The position numbers and the translations under genes were made by a program. This document shows, in pieces, positions 12,701-24,764 of a stretch of 64,000 bases of DNA. Origin of the DNA: Penicillium oxalicum (Eukaryota > Ascomycota > Eurotiomycetes > Eurotiales > Aspergillaceae); assembly GCF_001723175.1 (NCBI RefSeq), contig NC_064655.1:1798001-1862000 (forward strand), given 5' to 3'. Numbering within the stretch: position 1 is the first letter of the stretch; each line of letters opens with the position of its first letter. The notes below the pieces were generated by a model. The model was given only the letters and a program-made list of their open reading frames with translations, did no database searches and had not been told where the DNA came from.

Positions 12701-15700
12701 CGCACAACCACATTGTATGCGCGATTGTATGACTCTCCGAGCAGAGCAGAAAGTTCTGTGTCCAGCCCGTTCCGTGCTTTCTCAATGTACATGTTTGCTT
12801 CGTCGAACTGGTTGCGATGAATGGCCAGAATTGCACCAAAGAATGATCGGTCAGGAGATTGCTCTTTCATGACACCCAAGTAGGAGTCCATCAGCTCCCA
12901 CTGACCACGACCCCATGCCGCGGCTGCAGCCAGGGGTGCAATAGCTCTGCGATGCTCCAAAGACGCTTGGTTCCATTTCTCCTGAGCGAGATCGGAGAGG
13001 ACCTTCCATTCACCAAGAGCGTGTAAGCAGCGCATCTTTCCCATTGTGATGCCGAATGAATCTGGGTCGGTCTTTTCGCGCCGTTTGTAAGCAGCGAGAG
13101 CTTCGTCCCAGCGCTGTAACTTTTCAAACCACGTCTCCTTCAGCTCCACGTCGCGGTATGCTTGTGCTTTTCGAAGTATGCCGATAGCGGCGTCAGACTG
13201 TTGTAACTGGTTGTTGATCGTAATCAAAGCCTCAACGGCGCCAGAATTCTGGTCTTGCTCGAACTCAAGTTCTTTGTAATGTAGAGCTTTCGCAAAGGCG
13301 TGACACTTAGCAGCGTATTTCCCAAGGGTACGAATGTCAATCGGAAGAGCTTTGTCATCGTGTTCCATGAATTCTGCTAGATTGAGAAGAATCTGCAAGA
13401 TTTCTGGCGATATGTTTGGTGATATTAGAGCCCGCTCGATCGAGCGCACCAACTCTTCCTGGTATTGGTCAAAAAGCTCAGTCCAGCATGATACAAATGC
13501 GGCATTGAAGAGATCCCTCGCCAAGGGCTGATAGATACCTGCCAGGCTGGCGCAAGCTCGCAACGCCGGAGAGGGAGATTCCTTGAGGAGCTCGACGCTG
13601 AAGCGGCGAATCCATTCCTGCCAGTCCTCCCTCGTGGATTTTTGCGACGAGTCCCAAGCGTTCTTCAAATGCTGCTGATTGACAACGATTTTTTTCTGTC
13701 CAATCTCTGCGAAATTGGTATCATCCGAAGGGAAGGAGTAATTTTCCTCGGGGTTCAGGTCTTGTGGGAGTGGATCGCCTTTTTGAAGCTTTGTCACCAA
13801 TATCTGGTAGTTGACGTGCGCGATCTGATTCTGCTTCAGAACCTTGCTCAACAAGTGAATGAAGTGGGTAAAGTCCTGCCCAAGCTGAAATATCAGAGCA
13901 CAAATGCAGTCCATGGCGGCCTGACGTAGGATACGGTCACCACTAGCAACTACCCTAGCAAGAGAGTGAACCATCAAAGAGGCGAAGTCGGAGACGTTGA
14001 CTTGCCGCGAGAGCTTTGTCAAGCTATCGATGGCTGATTTGCGAATGCTCTGAGGATTTTGTGGGCGCTCATACAGGCGCACAATAGCAGGGATAATCAA
14101 GTGCATGTATTCCTCGCCACTGGACCCAAAGATAAGGAAGGCATGAAGAATTTTCTCTGATGGCTGCCGGCGGGGCGTGGTATCCTTCTCGAGAGTGTCC
14201 AACATGAGGGGTATTAATCTCGCAAGATATTTCCGGAATTCTCCTTCCAATGATCTAGAAATGGCCTCAACAAGAGATAAGATTGTCCCTTGAACTTGAT
14301 AGGATGCATCCCAGAACTCTCGAATGACATCGATGATTTCGGGCAAAAAGGCGCGGATGTGCTGACGCACAATGTTGACCAGGATAGCCATTTGGTTGAA
14401 GTATGATTCAAGGCGACTAGCTGGCGAGCTTCTGATGACAGCGATGAATGCAGGGACGATTTGCCCCAAGAATGGAACACACTTGAGGCCCAATGTCTTG
14501 AATATGGTGACGATTGCATCAATCACGGCGGAGTGATATTGTACCAAAGAGTTTTCTTTAAGAATATTATGCAGCAGCGTGTGAATCACTACTGTGGGGT
14601 AGTACTCCTCATTCGATGGGGTAAGACTCTGCATGATGAACGCAACATCTGTCGGATTCTTGACCTCGTTGATGTGGTGAACGTCTGGCTCCACATCACT
14701 GATCTGCTGGTATTTGTAAGGATCAAGAGCACCAAGGACACCCACAAGTTTAATAGTCTCTTTGCGCAGGGATCCTGTCTGCTCTGTTTTGATGATGTTG
14801 ATCAAGACATCAAGCAGATTTGGATACTCGAGATATGGATCAATGACATACCCAGCATTGCCAGCCAGTTGACCCAGCGTCCGCAATGCAGCCTCGCGCT
14901 TGGTGTGAGAAGACAGATCTTGTAGCGATTCCAGGATAATTGGCATAATTTGGGGCAGATAGCTTCTCATCTCATTCCCTCCCACGTTGGCGAGCTCTCC
15001 TACTGCCTTGAGGGTGGTTGCGGCGACGCCTGCATTGCTGTCGGTCGTTTTGGGTAGCAGAGCTGAAACCATGGGATCCACATACGACCTGATCAGCTTC
15101 GTCGCGTTTGAAACAAACAAGCTAATGAGCTGAGCGGTTTCCTCTTTTTGACGGGCAGTGTTGGCGAACCCGAGCCCAGTCAGCAAATTAACCAGCAACT
15201 TCCGTAATGGAGGGAAGACATAGGCTGGATTGACACTTGAGAGGCGACCGATGATACAAATGGCCGCTTCCTTGACCTCAAACACCTCGTCATTCACGGC
15301 TAAGAACAAGCATCGAATGTTCTCTGGGCGAGCCAAATGACGGTCGAACTTTCGATCCAATGACCAAAGCACAGTGCGTCGAATCTCGGAGTCCGGATCA
15401 CCAATTCCGACGGTCAGGAGTTTGTCAATGACCTCACTCACGACTTGTATTGAGTGACCGCTTGTTTGGTTGATGATGGGGTCATGAACGAAGAGCTGAC
15501 AACATGTGAGGGCCGAGGCTTTCCGAATCTCAGGGTTGTCATTCTCCACGTAGTTGATTGCAACGTCGCGCACAAACTCGTTAAGAATGTGCCCGGAGAA
15601 ATCGAAGCTACCAAGAGTGTGCAGGGCGAGTGCAATTTCGGAGTCGGAGTAGCTCTCCTGGGGACCAAAGTCTCTCGCAAACGCAGGCATCGGAGGAAGG

Positions 15701-17180
15701 CGATTCTCAGGACACCCAAGTGGTCGAAATGGTGTGCCGCACAATATGATGCTCAGCATATCGAGTAATTTATCCTGGATTGTGGGCTTGATGGGAGGAA
15801 TGTAGTGGGCCATGTCAACCAAGGCCTGCGTGAGTGATTTGCTGAGACCACAGGCAAAAATTGCGTCGAGAAGTTGCTCCATGTGACTGTTGAGGACCTG
15901 TCCGACTGCCAAAGAGAGCATGCTGATACATTCGAACATGGGCGCTTCGTCGATTCCTGCTCGATTTCTTCTGCTTGAGGTCAGCCAGTGATCGATACAG
16001 CCTTTCACCTCCCGCTGGGCCACTTACGCCTTCATCGCTAGGCCCTCGCGAATATGGATAATGATGCCGTCAAGATAGCCACTGATGGCTGGTCCAACTG
16101 CATTGGCAATCTTGCCAATAGCAACGAATGCGGCATTTCTCTCCTTCTCTTTCTTGAGTTGAGCCTGCAAGTAGACCATGGACTTGTGGAGATATGACTC
16201 GATAAAGTCTGCAGGTGCGTAGGATGCTAGAATAGGAATTGTGATGACGACTTGAGTGCGAATCTTGGTGTCCCGGTGGTCCTTGAGCCGCAGCACAATC
16301 TCGCAGGCATTCCTGTAGTGTTCCTTCATAAACATCGTGCCCTTCAAGAAAAGCTCCATGAGAATCAACAAGGAGCCGTGGATCCAGTCTACATTGTGAG
16401 ACTTGAGACCAAGCAAGGCTTCTTCGTAGATCCTCGCAAACCAGGACTGTCGGACTGATGAATCTCGAGCGACGATGATTTCGAAGCATTCTCCTACCGC
16501 TTGCGCCGCTGTCTCTCGAATGAGTACCTTCTGATCCCGGAGCGCAACCCAGACGAGCTCGAAAATTTGGGGTACAAATCCATAAAGCAAGGTGGGGGAG
16601 CCCTTAGCCAGTTCCCGAATGACAAGAACAGCAGCGAACCGCCGGCTTTCTTGTCGCTCTGACTGAAGCCATTCCAGAGCAGATTGGATCTCACTTTCAA
16701 CAAGTTCTGCTGTGAGTGCGCCACCAGGCTTCGCTAACCGCCCTAACGATCGGGCAGCGCAGACCAGGACACCATTATCGTTGCTTCGGAGGGCACTGCG
16801 GAGGTAGCTTGCAAAACGGGTAGTCTTTTGGGCGGCGTCAACTCCATCGAAATCGATTAACCGATCGAGTGCTAGGAGACCGCCAACTCGCTCGCTGGCG
16901 TCGTTGCCCGTGACCACTAGCTGCGCGATTCTCTGACTGACGAGATTGTAGTACTCGTTGAACTTCTCCGAGGGCCAATCTGTGAGTAGTGAAGACATGA
17001 ACAGGTCAATAGGCATTCCTCACATCTCAGCTATCAAGACACATGCAACGTACCTCGAGAGACTGCCACGACGTAATCATGAAGCTCAAACGCAGCTCGC
17101 GACTTGACGTCGTCATTCTTCGACTTGAGGTCTGTGAACAAACGCTGGGTCACATCGTTGATCGGACTCGCTTGCGCCAT
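9791..17180 (-). CDS. TOR serine/threonine kinase (PIKK family)
   Basis: Complete target-of-rapamycin kinase, 2386 residues, in four exons: 17180-17054, 16979-16028, 15970-10276 and 10177-9791 (introns of 74, 57 and 98 bp). N-terminal HEAT repeats cover roughly the first 1,150 residues and are followed by the FAT region. The rapamycin-binding FRB domain is near residues 1850-1952 and keeps the conserved Ser in SHELIRVAV and the Trp in NQAWDLYY, so FKBP12-rapamycin binding is expected. In the kinase domain I see CVKGHEDIRQDERV (Lys about 2025), GLGDRHPSN (catalytic Asp about 2176) and HIDFGDCFE (Mg-binding Asp about 2195). The last 33 residues form FATC, ending ICQHWIGWCSFW. TOR complexes control growth, translation and autophagy at vacuolar and other membranes. 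The N-terminal junction was set by the expected VSR-DWP continuity. Aspergilli and relatives carry a single TOR gene. Confidence 0.97.
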
Positions 17181-18054
17181 GTTTGCGAGCGAGCCCACAG
17201 ACTGGACATTGGAAGCCAGCCTTTGGGATTGCAGAGCAAAGATGGTAGGTTTTGCGGGAGAAGGGAAGGTGAACGTTGGTTGCGGGTGAGTATGATGAAC
17301 CTCAGGTCGAGGCCGGGGAGCACAGACCACGAGACCACACGGACTGGGGGGGAACGGCGGGCGTGGGCGCGTTTGTCCAGACTTTTGGCTCGGCCCAATT
17401 CGTCAACTGGCAGCCACTTCTTGTGTCACTTGGCACCTCAGCCACTGACTGTAACCTCCCTAATTTGTTGACAGCGAATCCGGTAGCTACCTTGTGCTTG
17501 GATCGTGATTTCCAAGTGGCTCTAATTTTGGCGCGGCATACGAACGGAGTGGGCGGACTAAAGATGGCAAGCGAAAATTAACCCAACATCCTCTTTCGTC
17601 CATGCTCTTGCTGTATCTATCAGGCAATCATGACTGAGACGCAATGGAAATTGATGGAACCAAACATCGGTTATCTCTCATAGAGTAGGGCCCAAGAGCA
17701 TAAATACTATGTCTAATGGGACTAGCGTTATAGAGGTTCCAATCCTCATGGAGACAGGAAGGGGGGTCACAACGGGACTGAGATTGAACAGTGAGAGCAG
17801 GGGGTAAGTCGAAGTGGCCTTCCGTTACTCATATCAGCCTCATAATACACGTGCCTTATGCGGAGGCACCGTAGCCCCGCGATCTACGACGTCTTCACCT
17901 TTTGCATGTAAGTTGAAGCAGTGCACTTTGAGGAGACCTTGAAGCTGTAAAGACCCGTCGGGTTAGATTGTGATGGAGGTGACACGCAGACAGTGGCTAT
18001 GAGGGGGGAGGAAAAAAAAATAAGAGGCGAAAAAGGAAATGGCGACCTCACCGC
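17181..18054. other. TOR upstream region
   Basis: The TOR promoter and 5' UTR should lie here, between the TOR start codon and the U6 transcription unit on the same strand. I recognise no coding region. Confidence 0.6.
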
Positions 18055-18063
18055 GAATCGAAC
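18055..18063 (-). promoter_or_regulatory. B-box-like TFIIIC element downstream of U6
   Basis: On the minus strand the nine bases GTTCGATTC match the core of the Pol III B box (GGTTCGANTCC). They lie about 58 bp past the U6 terminator and about 160 bp past the transcription start. A B box downstream of the U6 coding region is known from S. cerevisiae SNR6. Its role here is inferred from sequence and position. Confidence 0.6.
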
Positions 18064-18120
18064 ACCGGTAGCTGAAACTTCATGCATTGCTCCTATCTCA
18101 ACCATGCTTCTGCAATGAAA

Positions 18121-18222
18121 AAAAAACTGGTAGCTTCTCTTTGATTGAGCGTGTCATCCTTAGTGCAGGGGCCATGCTAATCTTCTCTGTATATTTTCAT
18201 TTGACCAAATGTCCCGAAGGAC
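18121..18222 (-). ncRNA. U6 spliceosomal snRNA
   Basis: The minus strand carries the hallmark U6 sequence: a 5' stem-loop GTCCTTCGGGAC, then ATACAGAGAAGATTAGCATG with the ACAGAGA box, GCCCCTGC, the AGGATGACACGC segment and AAAGAGAAGC, ending in a run of T (18126-18118) that acts as the Pol III terminator. Length is about 102 nt, normal for U6. The TTAGCATGGCCCC portion also serves as the intragenic A block in yeast U6. U6 forms the catalytic centre of the spliceosome with U2. The gene lies on the same strand as TOR, about 940 bp upstream of the TOR start codon. Exact ends are uncertain by a few bases. Confidence 0.95.
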
Positions 18223-18246
18223 AGTGATAGAAAAGACATTTAACCT

Positions 18247-18253
18247 TATATAG
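18247..18253 (-). promoter_or_regulatory. TATA box of the U6 gene
   Basis: TATATAA on the minus strand, 25-31 bp before the first U6 base. This is the position of the TATA element that recruits TFIIIB at yeast U6 genes. Confidence 0.8.
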
Positions 18254-19796
18254 AGCACGGAATGGCAGAATGTCACCGCCCTAGCTCATGCGTTTTGTGG
18301 CTGCCGTGCTTGATTCTGCCGAATGCTGATCCGCGCGCAAAACTGTGACAGAACAAAGCAAAGCTATACAAATAGCAAACCCCCTCAACCGCTTCTATAT
18401 GTTGGCTGTATCCGAATTCTTTCCATTAGCATGACTTATGATCTGTACCTAGGTTGAAACATCGTTTTGTGGGACTATTTTACCTCATGGTGGTTCAAGT
18501 CTGATGAGAACTCACTTCGGGCAAGCTTGTGGCAGCTTCAATAGTTAGGCAGAAAAGCGGTGTCAACAAACCCATGAGAGCATCACGGCACGTGATATGT
18601 GTCTAACGATGTACATATCCGCCGAGATGTTTTCGAGAAAAATCACCTACTACGTACAGTACACGTAAACGTCAATTCGAATTCGAATCCTATCATAAAA
18701 AGGCTCAAGGCTGTCGGGTCCTCTACTTCAACTCGCCTCTTGATTTAATGAAATGGGGCGGGATAACATCACCCCTCTCAAAGTACTTGCACTACTAGCA
18801 AGTTAATGGAAGTTCAGTCGGTCCTGCATTGTCGCAAGCGCAAGGACAGTGGGCATAATTCCTATGAGTCTAAGCGCTGGGGTGTTTAAGTGAGTCAATA
18901 GTAGATCAGTTGCTTTGGTGGCCGCCCTCATTTTTATCGCCCAGGTCGATTAGATAGATCACATGCGTGCATTGACCTGCTGTAGGTCGGTAATGAGGGG
19001 TTCCTTGAATGAAACCAGTACAGGATGAAAGAACCTGGCTCGAGCTCCACTCATAGTACATCTGCGTACCCCTCGGGATTTTCCAAGAGAGCTCTTCAAG
19101 ATACGTTTCTGGGTGTCTATATTTAAGGACTACAATTGAGCTACATATTTAGACGCAAGATGTTTGACGAAACCATTGTCTTGCTGAAAAATGCGCGCGC
19201 AAATTGCCGATCGCCCCGAACGAGGCTCCCGCAAGATCATCGATGTTCCTTGTTCTGACTTTGAGATTTTTATGCTTGTCGGCGAAGCACATTCCCGTCT
19301 ACCTACGTAGGAAACCATGGTCAATTCAGCGTGCTATACTTGAAATATGCAGTCGTATGAATACACACCGTTGGCGGTCACCACACCTACATATCTAAGC
19401 TGGAGCGTTTGGTAGGTTTAGGCCCCGCCATTGGCCATGTTAAGCCAGTGTCGAGGGCATGATATCCAAACGATATCCTTCGAAGCCACTTCACAGGACT
19501 GCCTCGAACAACTTGTCTGTCCTCGATCTGTCAACCCTCCACGAAGGAGAACACTTCTTCGGGGTATGTGGGGGTGCTCGGTCCATGTCAGTACAAAAAG
19601 CCAGAAGGTGCCCAGTCAAACCTTGGTATCAACTGGTGGTGTCGTTGTTAGCGTTTCGGATGTAACGCGCTGTTAATGCTAGTCCATGTCGCTAGCTCCG
19701 ACAGACGTGACCGGTTAACTCCATCCGTGTCGATTCCTTGTCCTGTGCGGTGTAGAGAGTGGGGGTTAATGACGGCACCCATACCCTAGAAAAAAC
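18254..19796. other. Intergenic between U6 and the SDR reductase
   Basis: About 1.5 kb, comparatively A+T-rich, without a recognisable coding region or RNA gene. The right end is the promoter of the reductase gene. Confidence 0.6.
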
Positions 19797-19803
19797 TATA
19801 TAA
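19797..19803 (+). promoter_or_regulatory. TATA box of the SDR reductase gene
   Basis: TATATAA about 100 bp upstream of the start codon at 19900, a usual distance for a fungal TATA promoter with a short 5' UTR. Confidence 0.6.
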
Positions 19804-19899
19804 GGTGATGGAGATTGACTGCATATCAAGATCTGTTCTTCTTTATTCTCAAGCCCTCTTTTAACAGATAGAGCGAACTTTCCACCTGCTTTTGTCAAG

Positions 19900-21169
19900 A
19901 TGGTAAAGGTTCTAGTTACAGGTAAAATGCGATCAAATCTCCTCAAGGGTCACGTTATGAAGCTAAGAAATTCTGCAGGCGGCAGTGGCTTTATCGCAGC
20001 TCACGTTGTTGACTATCTCCAGCAGCGGGGGTATGGAACCCCTTCCACTTCAGTGTCCGTTGCTTGATATGCTGATTTGATGATCATGTAGATTTGACAC
20101 CGTTTTTACTGTACGCTCGGAGGAAAAGGGAGATCGCATTCTTGAGAATCATCCGAACACGCCCAAGGAAAAGCTCTCATATGTGATTGTCAAGGACATA
20201 GCCCAAAATGGTGCCTTCGATGAGGTCAGCCCTGTCACCAAGTGACTATCAAGCCATCACCCGTTGATGCCAGTGAACGTACTAACCCAAGTGGACCGAG
20301 AACAGGCCATTAAGTCCGACCCTCCATTCGATTACGTCCTTCATACGGCATCCCCATTCCACTTCAATGTGCAGGATCCCGTGAAGGATTTCCTCGACCC
20401 AGCAATCAAGGGCACCACTGGGATTTTGAACGCCATCAAGGCGCATGCCCCCACTGTCAAGCGAGTTGTCATCACCTCATCGTTCGCTGCCATTGTCAAC
20501 GGGAAGAAACACCCTAAGATCTACAGTGAGAAAGAATGGAATCCAGTCACATGGGAAGAGGCTATGGACCCTGCAAACACATACAGGGGTAGCAAGGTAC
20601 GTCTATGCCTCCATGTTTCCGTTCTCAAAAGGACCCGTGCGCTGATTTGAATGCTATTTCAGACCTTCGCGGAAAAGGCTGCCTGGGATTTCGTGGAAAA
20701 GGAGAAGCCCAACTTCGATCTTGTCACCATCAATCCTCCATTGGTCCTTGGCCCAATCGTCAGCTACCTGAATTCGCTGGATGCCATTAACACATCCAAC
20801 CAGCGTGTGCGCGACATCGTCCAGGGTCGGTTTAAGGAGCGAATTCCTCCAACAGGCATGTGGCTCTTTGTGGACGTGCGTGATGTCGCGCTGGCCCATA
20901 TTCGCGCCATCGAGGTTGCAGAGGCTGGCGGTAAGAGGTTCCTGGTTGCTGCTGGGTTCTTCTCCAACAAGGTCCTTGTGGAGGCAGTCCGCGAGACCCA
21001 CCCGGAACTGGAGTCTAAGCTCCCCTCTAAAGACTACCCGAATGATTTCCCATCCGAACTATACGAGATAGACACTACGCGCTCGAAGGAGGTTTTGGGC
21101 ATGACATACAGACCCTTCAAAGAGACTGTGGCAGACACAGTTAAGTCTCTGCAGGATGCTGGAGCTTGA
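19900..21169 (+). CDS. Extended SDR: NAD(P)H-dependent ketone/aldehyde reductase, Gre2/DFR-like
   Basis: Five exons: 19900-19921, 19979-20030, 20092-20224, 20306-20596 and 20663-21169, encoding 334 residues. Each junction is GT-AG and keeps the frame; the intron before exon 4 has a TACTAAC branch site. The N-terminal Rossmann motif reads VTGGSGFIAAH, with TVRSEEKG after the second strand as in NADPH-preferring members. The central VVITSSFAAI precedes the catalytic YRGSK (YxxxK), and INPPLVLGP follows. This is the layout of the dihydroflavonol-reductase/Gre2 methylglyoxal-reductase branch of extended SDRs. The natural substrate cannot be told from sequence. The first exon is only 22 nt and encodes MVKVLVT plus one base, so automated annotation could miss it. 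No cluster partner is visible. Confidence 0.9.
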
Positions 21170-21522
21170 TTATCTGTCTTAAATTGTGCTCGAGCTTTCA
21201 GAAGTTTTAACATAGCACAGCAATAGAGTGAAGCTGGTTATTCTTCTCATATTGTCTCGGAACTACATACAGCCCAGGCTTATTCTTTCAAAGGTGTGAA
21301 ATGTAACACTATACTGAATGGACGTGGATTCATTAGACATTAGGCATAGGCGTCATGGCGTTTACATATGAGCGGGTCGATGCCACTCAACCGATCTCCC
21401 CAGGGACGGAAGATGCTGCATCAATGGTCGGTGCGAGCCACCGTACCGGCTTGTTACCGCCTCATCGGTCAACTTTTCTCACGCATACATTGACGACTCC
21501 GGTTCATTAGGCACTCAGCAAA
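21170..21522. other. Intergenic between the reductase and Mrp51
   Basis: Reductase 3' UTR followed by the Mrp51 promoter; no other feature seen. Confidence 0.6.
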
Positions 21523-22947
21523 ATGGCGACTGCTCGGCTGTCGCCAACGGCGAATCTCCTGCGGAAGTCGCGTCTTTTCGCGCTGCCTCAAGCTTTACAG
21601 CCTCCTCAGGACCCTCCATCGTCCAGGGCAGTGTTCGAGTCGGAAACCGCAACGCTCCCTCATCCGATCCGGGCCTCGATCGTGACGCCCCAGAAGACGC
21701 TCGCTCGAGGCGATTGGGGGCTGAAACGACCTCTCCCTGCAAAGTCAACATCGGAAAAATCATCGAGACCCGTTGTCCGTCTTCTGGCTCTCGATACCTA
21801 CGAACATGTCACGGACTTTGAATCTGCCGCCGATCACACCATGACCCTTGAAAAGTTTCAGGAGCTACACATGCCGATGTCCTTGCCCGCTAAGGTCAAT
21901 TACGCGACAAGCATTGTTCCCCGTCATCAGAGTCCTTTTGAGACACATGTCGATAACACTGAGACCAGCAGTGGTCTTGCGGAACCAGGGGCGAAGCAGT
22001 ACCGTCATTCTGGCCCTTGGCTGGGAGGCATGACCCAGGCGGAGTTTGCCGCTTATCTGGGCCAGATCACCAGGAAGAAGCCAGAGTTGTTACAAAAGCT
22101 TCGTGAGCGACTGGTGGCAAAGCGAACTGCGGAGGCCCGCAAGCAGGCGCAGGACAACGGCGAAGATTTGGAAAATCTGCGACCACCTCAAGTGACCGAC
22201 GAAGAGTTCCAGACATATATCAAGACCCTGAGGACAGATCCATTCTCCCTGGGCCCGGTCGTTTTCGACTTGCTGGACCTACCATCCTCCCCGGCTGTTC
22301 CGAGTGAACGCATCGGACGCAAGTACTACCAGTCTCCGGCCACCAAGCTTTCTGCAGCCGAGTATGCTGTGACTGGACCGCCCAAGACGCATCCATCCGC
22401 GGGTCTTTCCTACACAAGATCTCATGCATTGACCTATAATCACCCTCAATACGGGCCCCAGGCGTACCAACGTCCAGTTGAGGCCCGTATCCTGAGACCG
22501 AAGGGCAGATTCCGCGGCCGCATGTCTCGCGCCATTGCGGGTATTGGTGGTATTGCCGTTGAAGATCTGAATGCGATGACATTCATGGACCAAGGATCTC
22601 CACCTGGCCTGACCTTCTTCGACGCGACCATTCCCGGCGGTGCCAAGTACTGGGTCACACCGATTCGCGCCGCTGTCGACTCAGAGGGTCGAATCGGGCT
22701 CTCTTCCTACCGTGCCGGTGCTTCCTCCAAGGCTCCCTATGGGATTGAGGATTACAAGAAGCCCGGTCCTGCCAGCATCACTGATGTTGCCCACCGCCAT
22801 GCGAATATGGTGCCCCGTCTTGACCGGCCTCGGTACCAACAACGGCCACAGGCCGGCCGACAGCCCATGAAGGGAACAGAGGACATCGCCCGCCTTCTCA
22901 TGAACGATCTCAGGGCGGGTGCTCAAAAGAGGGATGAGAGCGTGTGA
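21523..22947 (+). CDS. Mitochondrial small-subunit ribosomal protein mS51 (Mrp51)
   Basis: Single exon of 474 residues beginning at the ATG in AAAATGGCG. The basic, Ser/Leu-rich N-terminus (LSPTANLLRKSRLFALP) looks like a mitochondrial presequence. RGDWGLKRPLP near residue 65, the FESAADH segment and the glycine-rich GIGGIAVEDL stretch in the second half fit fungal Mrp51, a component of the mitochondrial 37S subunit. In yeast Mrp51 also acts in translation from mitochondrial mRNA leaders. The length is normal for Pezizomycotina. The gene stands alone, about 350 bp after the reductase gene and in the same direction. Confidence 0.85.
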   Translation: MATARLSPTANLLRKSRLFALPQALQPPQDPPSSRAVFESETATLPHPIRASIVTPQKTLARGDWGLKRPLPAKSTSEKSSRPVVRLLALDTYEHVTDFESAADHTMTLEKFQELHMPMSLPAKVNYATSIVPRHQSPFETHVDNTETSSGLAEPGAKQYRHSGPWLGGMTQAEFAAYLGQITRKKPELLQKLRERLVAKRTAEARKQAQDNGEDLENLRPPQVTDEEFQTYIKTLRTDPFSLGPVVFDLLDLPSSPAVPSERIGRKYYQSPATKLSAAEYAVTGPPKTHPSAGLSYTRSHALTYNHPQYGPQAYQRPVEARILRPKGRFRGRMSRAIAGIGGIAVEDLNAMTFMDQGSPPGLTFFDATIPGGAKYWVTPIRAAVDSEGRIGLSSYRAGASSKAPYGIEDYKKPGPASITDVAHRHANMVPRLDRPRYQQRPQAGRQPMKGTEDIARLLMNDLRAGAQKRDESV

Positions 22948-23689
22948 TATACCGGCTCGGGATGTAGCAAGTAAGATTGCAGAACGTTGTACGATTAGAC
23001 CAGATTTCTTTTGCCGAGGTCTCAGGACTCTTCCATAGTTGTGACATAAGCCATTGTATTTACTCCCAAGATCCTTGCCGGCATCAGCGGCCCATTTCAG
23101 TCCTTGCGTACTTTCTTCGTTTGCATAATTCTACCAGCTTCATGACTGGAAACTATAAGGGCCAGAAGTGACATGTGCCAATAAATGACAGCACACGGTC
23201 ACTTGTAGGTTCAGAGACGGTTGAAAGAAAGTCTCGTCATCATTCAACATGACAAGGCCTGGCATACTTCCTTTCTACAAGTGTGGTGAGTCCAAACTCC
23301 AACCCTCAAACTGCCGAGTGACGAAGCATTGATTGCCCTGGAGGTTTTCGCTGGCCTCACAAATGATCAGAACCTAATCGCTGTACTCAGATGCGACTGC
23401 AGGAAGTTTTTGACTCGGATGAAATTGAACATCGCGATCGTTGACGGATTGGATGTCGCGCTACCTACTCCGGGGTCTGGTCAATTAGCGCCGGGCCAGT
23501 GACCCACCAAAACCACATGACGACGGCAGCTGAACCCACCTGCACCACATGTTATCACGTGACAACCTAGGGCTAGACTAGGGCAAGGACCCGCACACGA
23601 ATTAGCGAAACGCCTCTAATGAGATTGAGATTGGCAACGACTCAAGTTCCTGTCACTGAACATCCGTCCAGCCAACAACATCCGCCAAA
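22948..23689. other. Intergenic with the eS17 promoter
   Basis: Mrp51 3' region followed by the promoter of the ribosomal protein gene. A repeated CTAGGG motif (CTAGGGCTAGACTAGGGC at about 23566-23583) lies roughly 110 bp before the eS17 start. Telomere-like CCCTA/TAGGG sites bound by Tbf1-type factors are known in fungal ribosomal-protein promoters; the assignment here is inference. Confidence 0.4.
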
Positions 23690-24257
23690 ATGGGTCGCGT
23701 CCGTACTAAGACCGTCAAGCGGTCCGCCAAGGTCATCATTGAGCGCTACTACCCCAAGCTCACCCTCGACTTCGAGACCAACAAGCGCATCTGCGATGAG
23801 ATCGCCATCATTGCCTCCAAGCGTCTCCGCAACAAGGTACGACGAAAAAGCACGACCAACGACGCAAATACCAGGGAGATTGCCATTCTGACTTGATTTC
23901 GCTCAATAGATCGCTGGTTATACCACCCACCTGATGAAGCGCATTCAGCGTGGTCCCGTTCGCGGTATCTCCTTCAAGCTTCAGGAGGAGGAGCGTGAGC
24001 GCAAGGATCAGTACGTTCCTGAGGTCTCCGCTCTGGATGTTTCCCAGACCGAGTCCGGCCAGCTCGACGTTGATGCCGATACCAAGGACCTCCTCAAGAC
24101 CCTCGGCGTAAGTTGAATCCGGCTATTGACAATCTTCGAAAAAACCACCATATCTAACAGACTTGTTCTTGTATAGTTCGACAACCTCAAGGTCAACGTT
24201 GTCACCGTCTCCCAGCAGCAGCAGGCTGAGCGCCCCCGCCGCTTCGGTCCCCGCTAA
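23690..24257 (+). CDS. 40S ribosomal protein S17 (eS17)
   Basis: Three exons: 23690-23836, 23910-24107 and 24177-24257, coding for 141 residues. The start [14 protein letters not shown], the [10 protein letters not shown] segment and the NVVTVSQQQ stretch near the C-terminus identify eukaryotic eS17, a component of the 40S head. Introns of 73 and 69 bp fall between codons. The ATG lies in a strong context (CCAAAATGGG). The length matches fungal homologues (about 135-147 residues). Confidence 0.97.
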
Positions 24258-24764
24258 ACTCGAATTGCGGAGCCGAATCCTCGGATATCACAAAAGTCTT
24301 GTCTTCGGCCGACTCCTGGCGTGTCCCCGACCCTGGCTATTATGTTGTTAGCTAATATGGAGGCCAACTCCGGATGAGGAATGAAAAACCACGATTCCCG
24401 TTGACAAAGGTGTCGCTGATTCTCCTCACGGAGATGACGCTTGATTGCCAAATATTTGTCCTTTCTCGCGTGCTTGCTCTCAGGAGGAACTACTCGTTCA
24501 TCTGAGACAGCACACGTAGTTTCCACAAAACATCTTGGATGTTTTTCCGCGAGGCATGACTTCGGCTTGCGGTTCCGACTACACATGCGGTTACATTGTA
24601 ACTTGTGTGTTTTCCGCCAACTTTGTAGCATGATTGCGTAGAATTTGCTTTCCATTCATGTTGCGTATGCTAAATGTCATACTCCAGGGGTATTAAATGG
24701 GTAGGAAAAAGAAAAAAACCCCCAAAACGCCAGCAATCCATGCTCGGCTCATGCGCCGTTCCCA
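24258..24764. other. Convergent intergenic region eS17/Rtr1
   Basis: Holds the 3' UTRs of two convergent genes; no further feature seen. Confidence 0.6.

Noticed and set aside
18040..18115. Possible tRNA next to U6
   Set aside because: A T-loop-like GTTCGATTC is present, but no matching acceptor stem, D arm or well-paired T stem can be drawn; it is better explained as an external B box.
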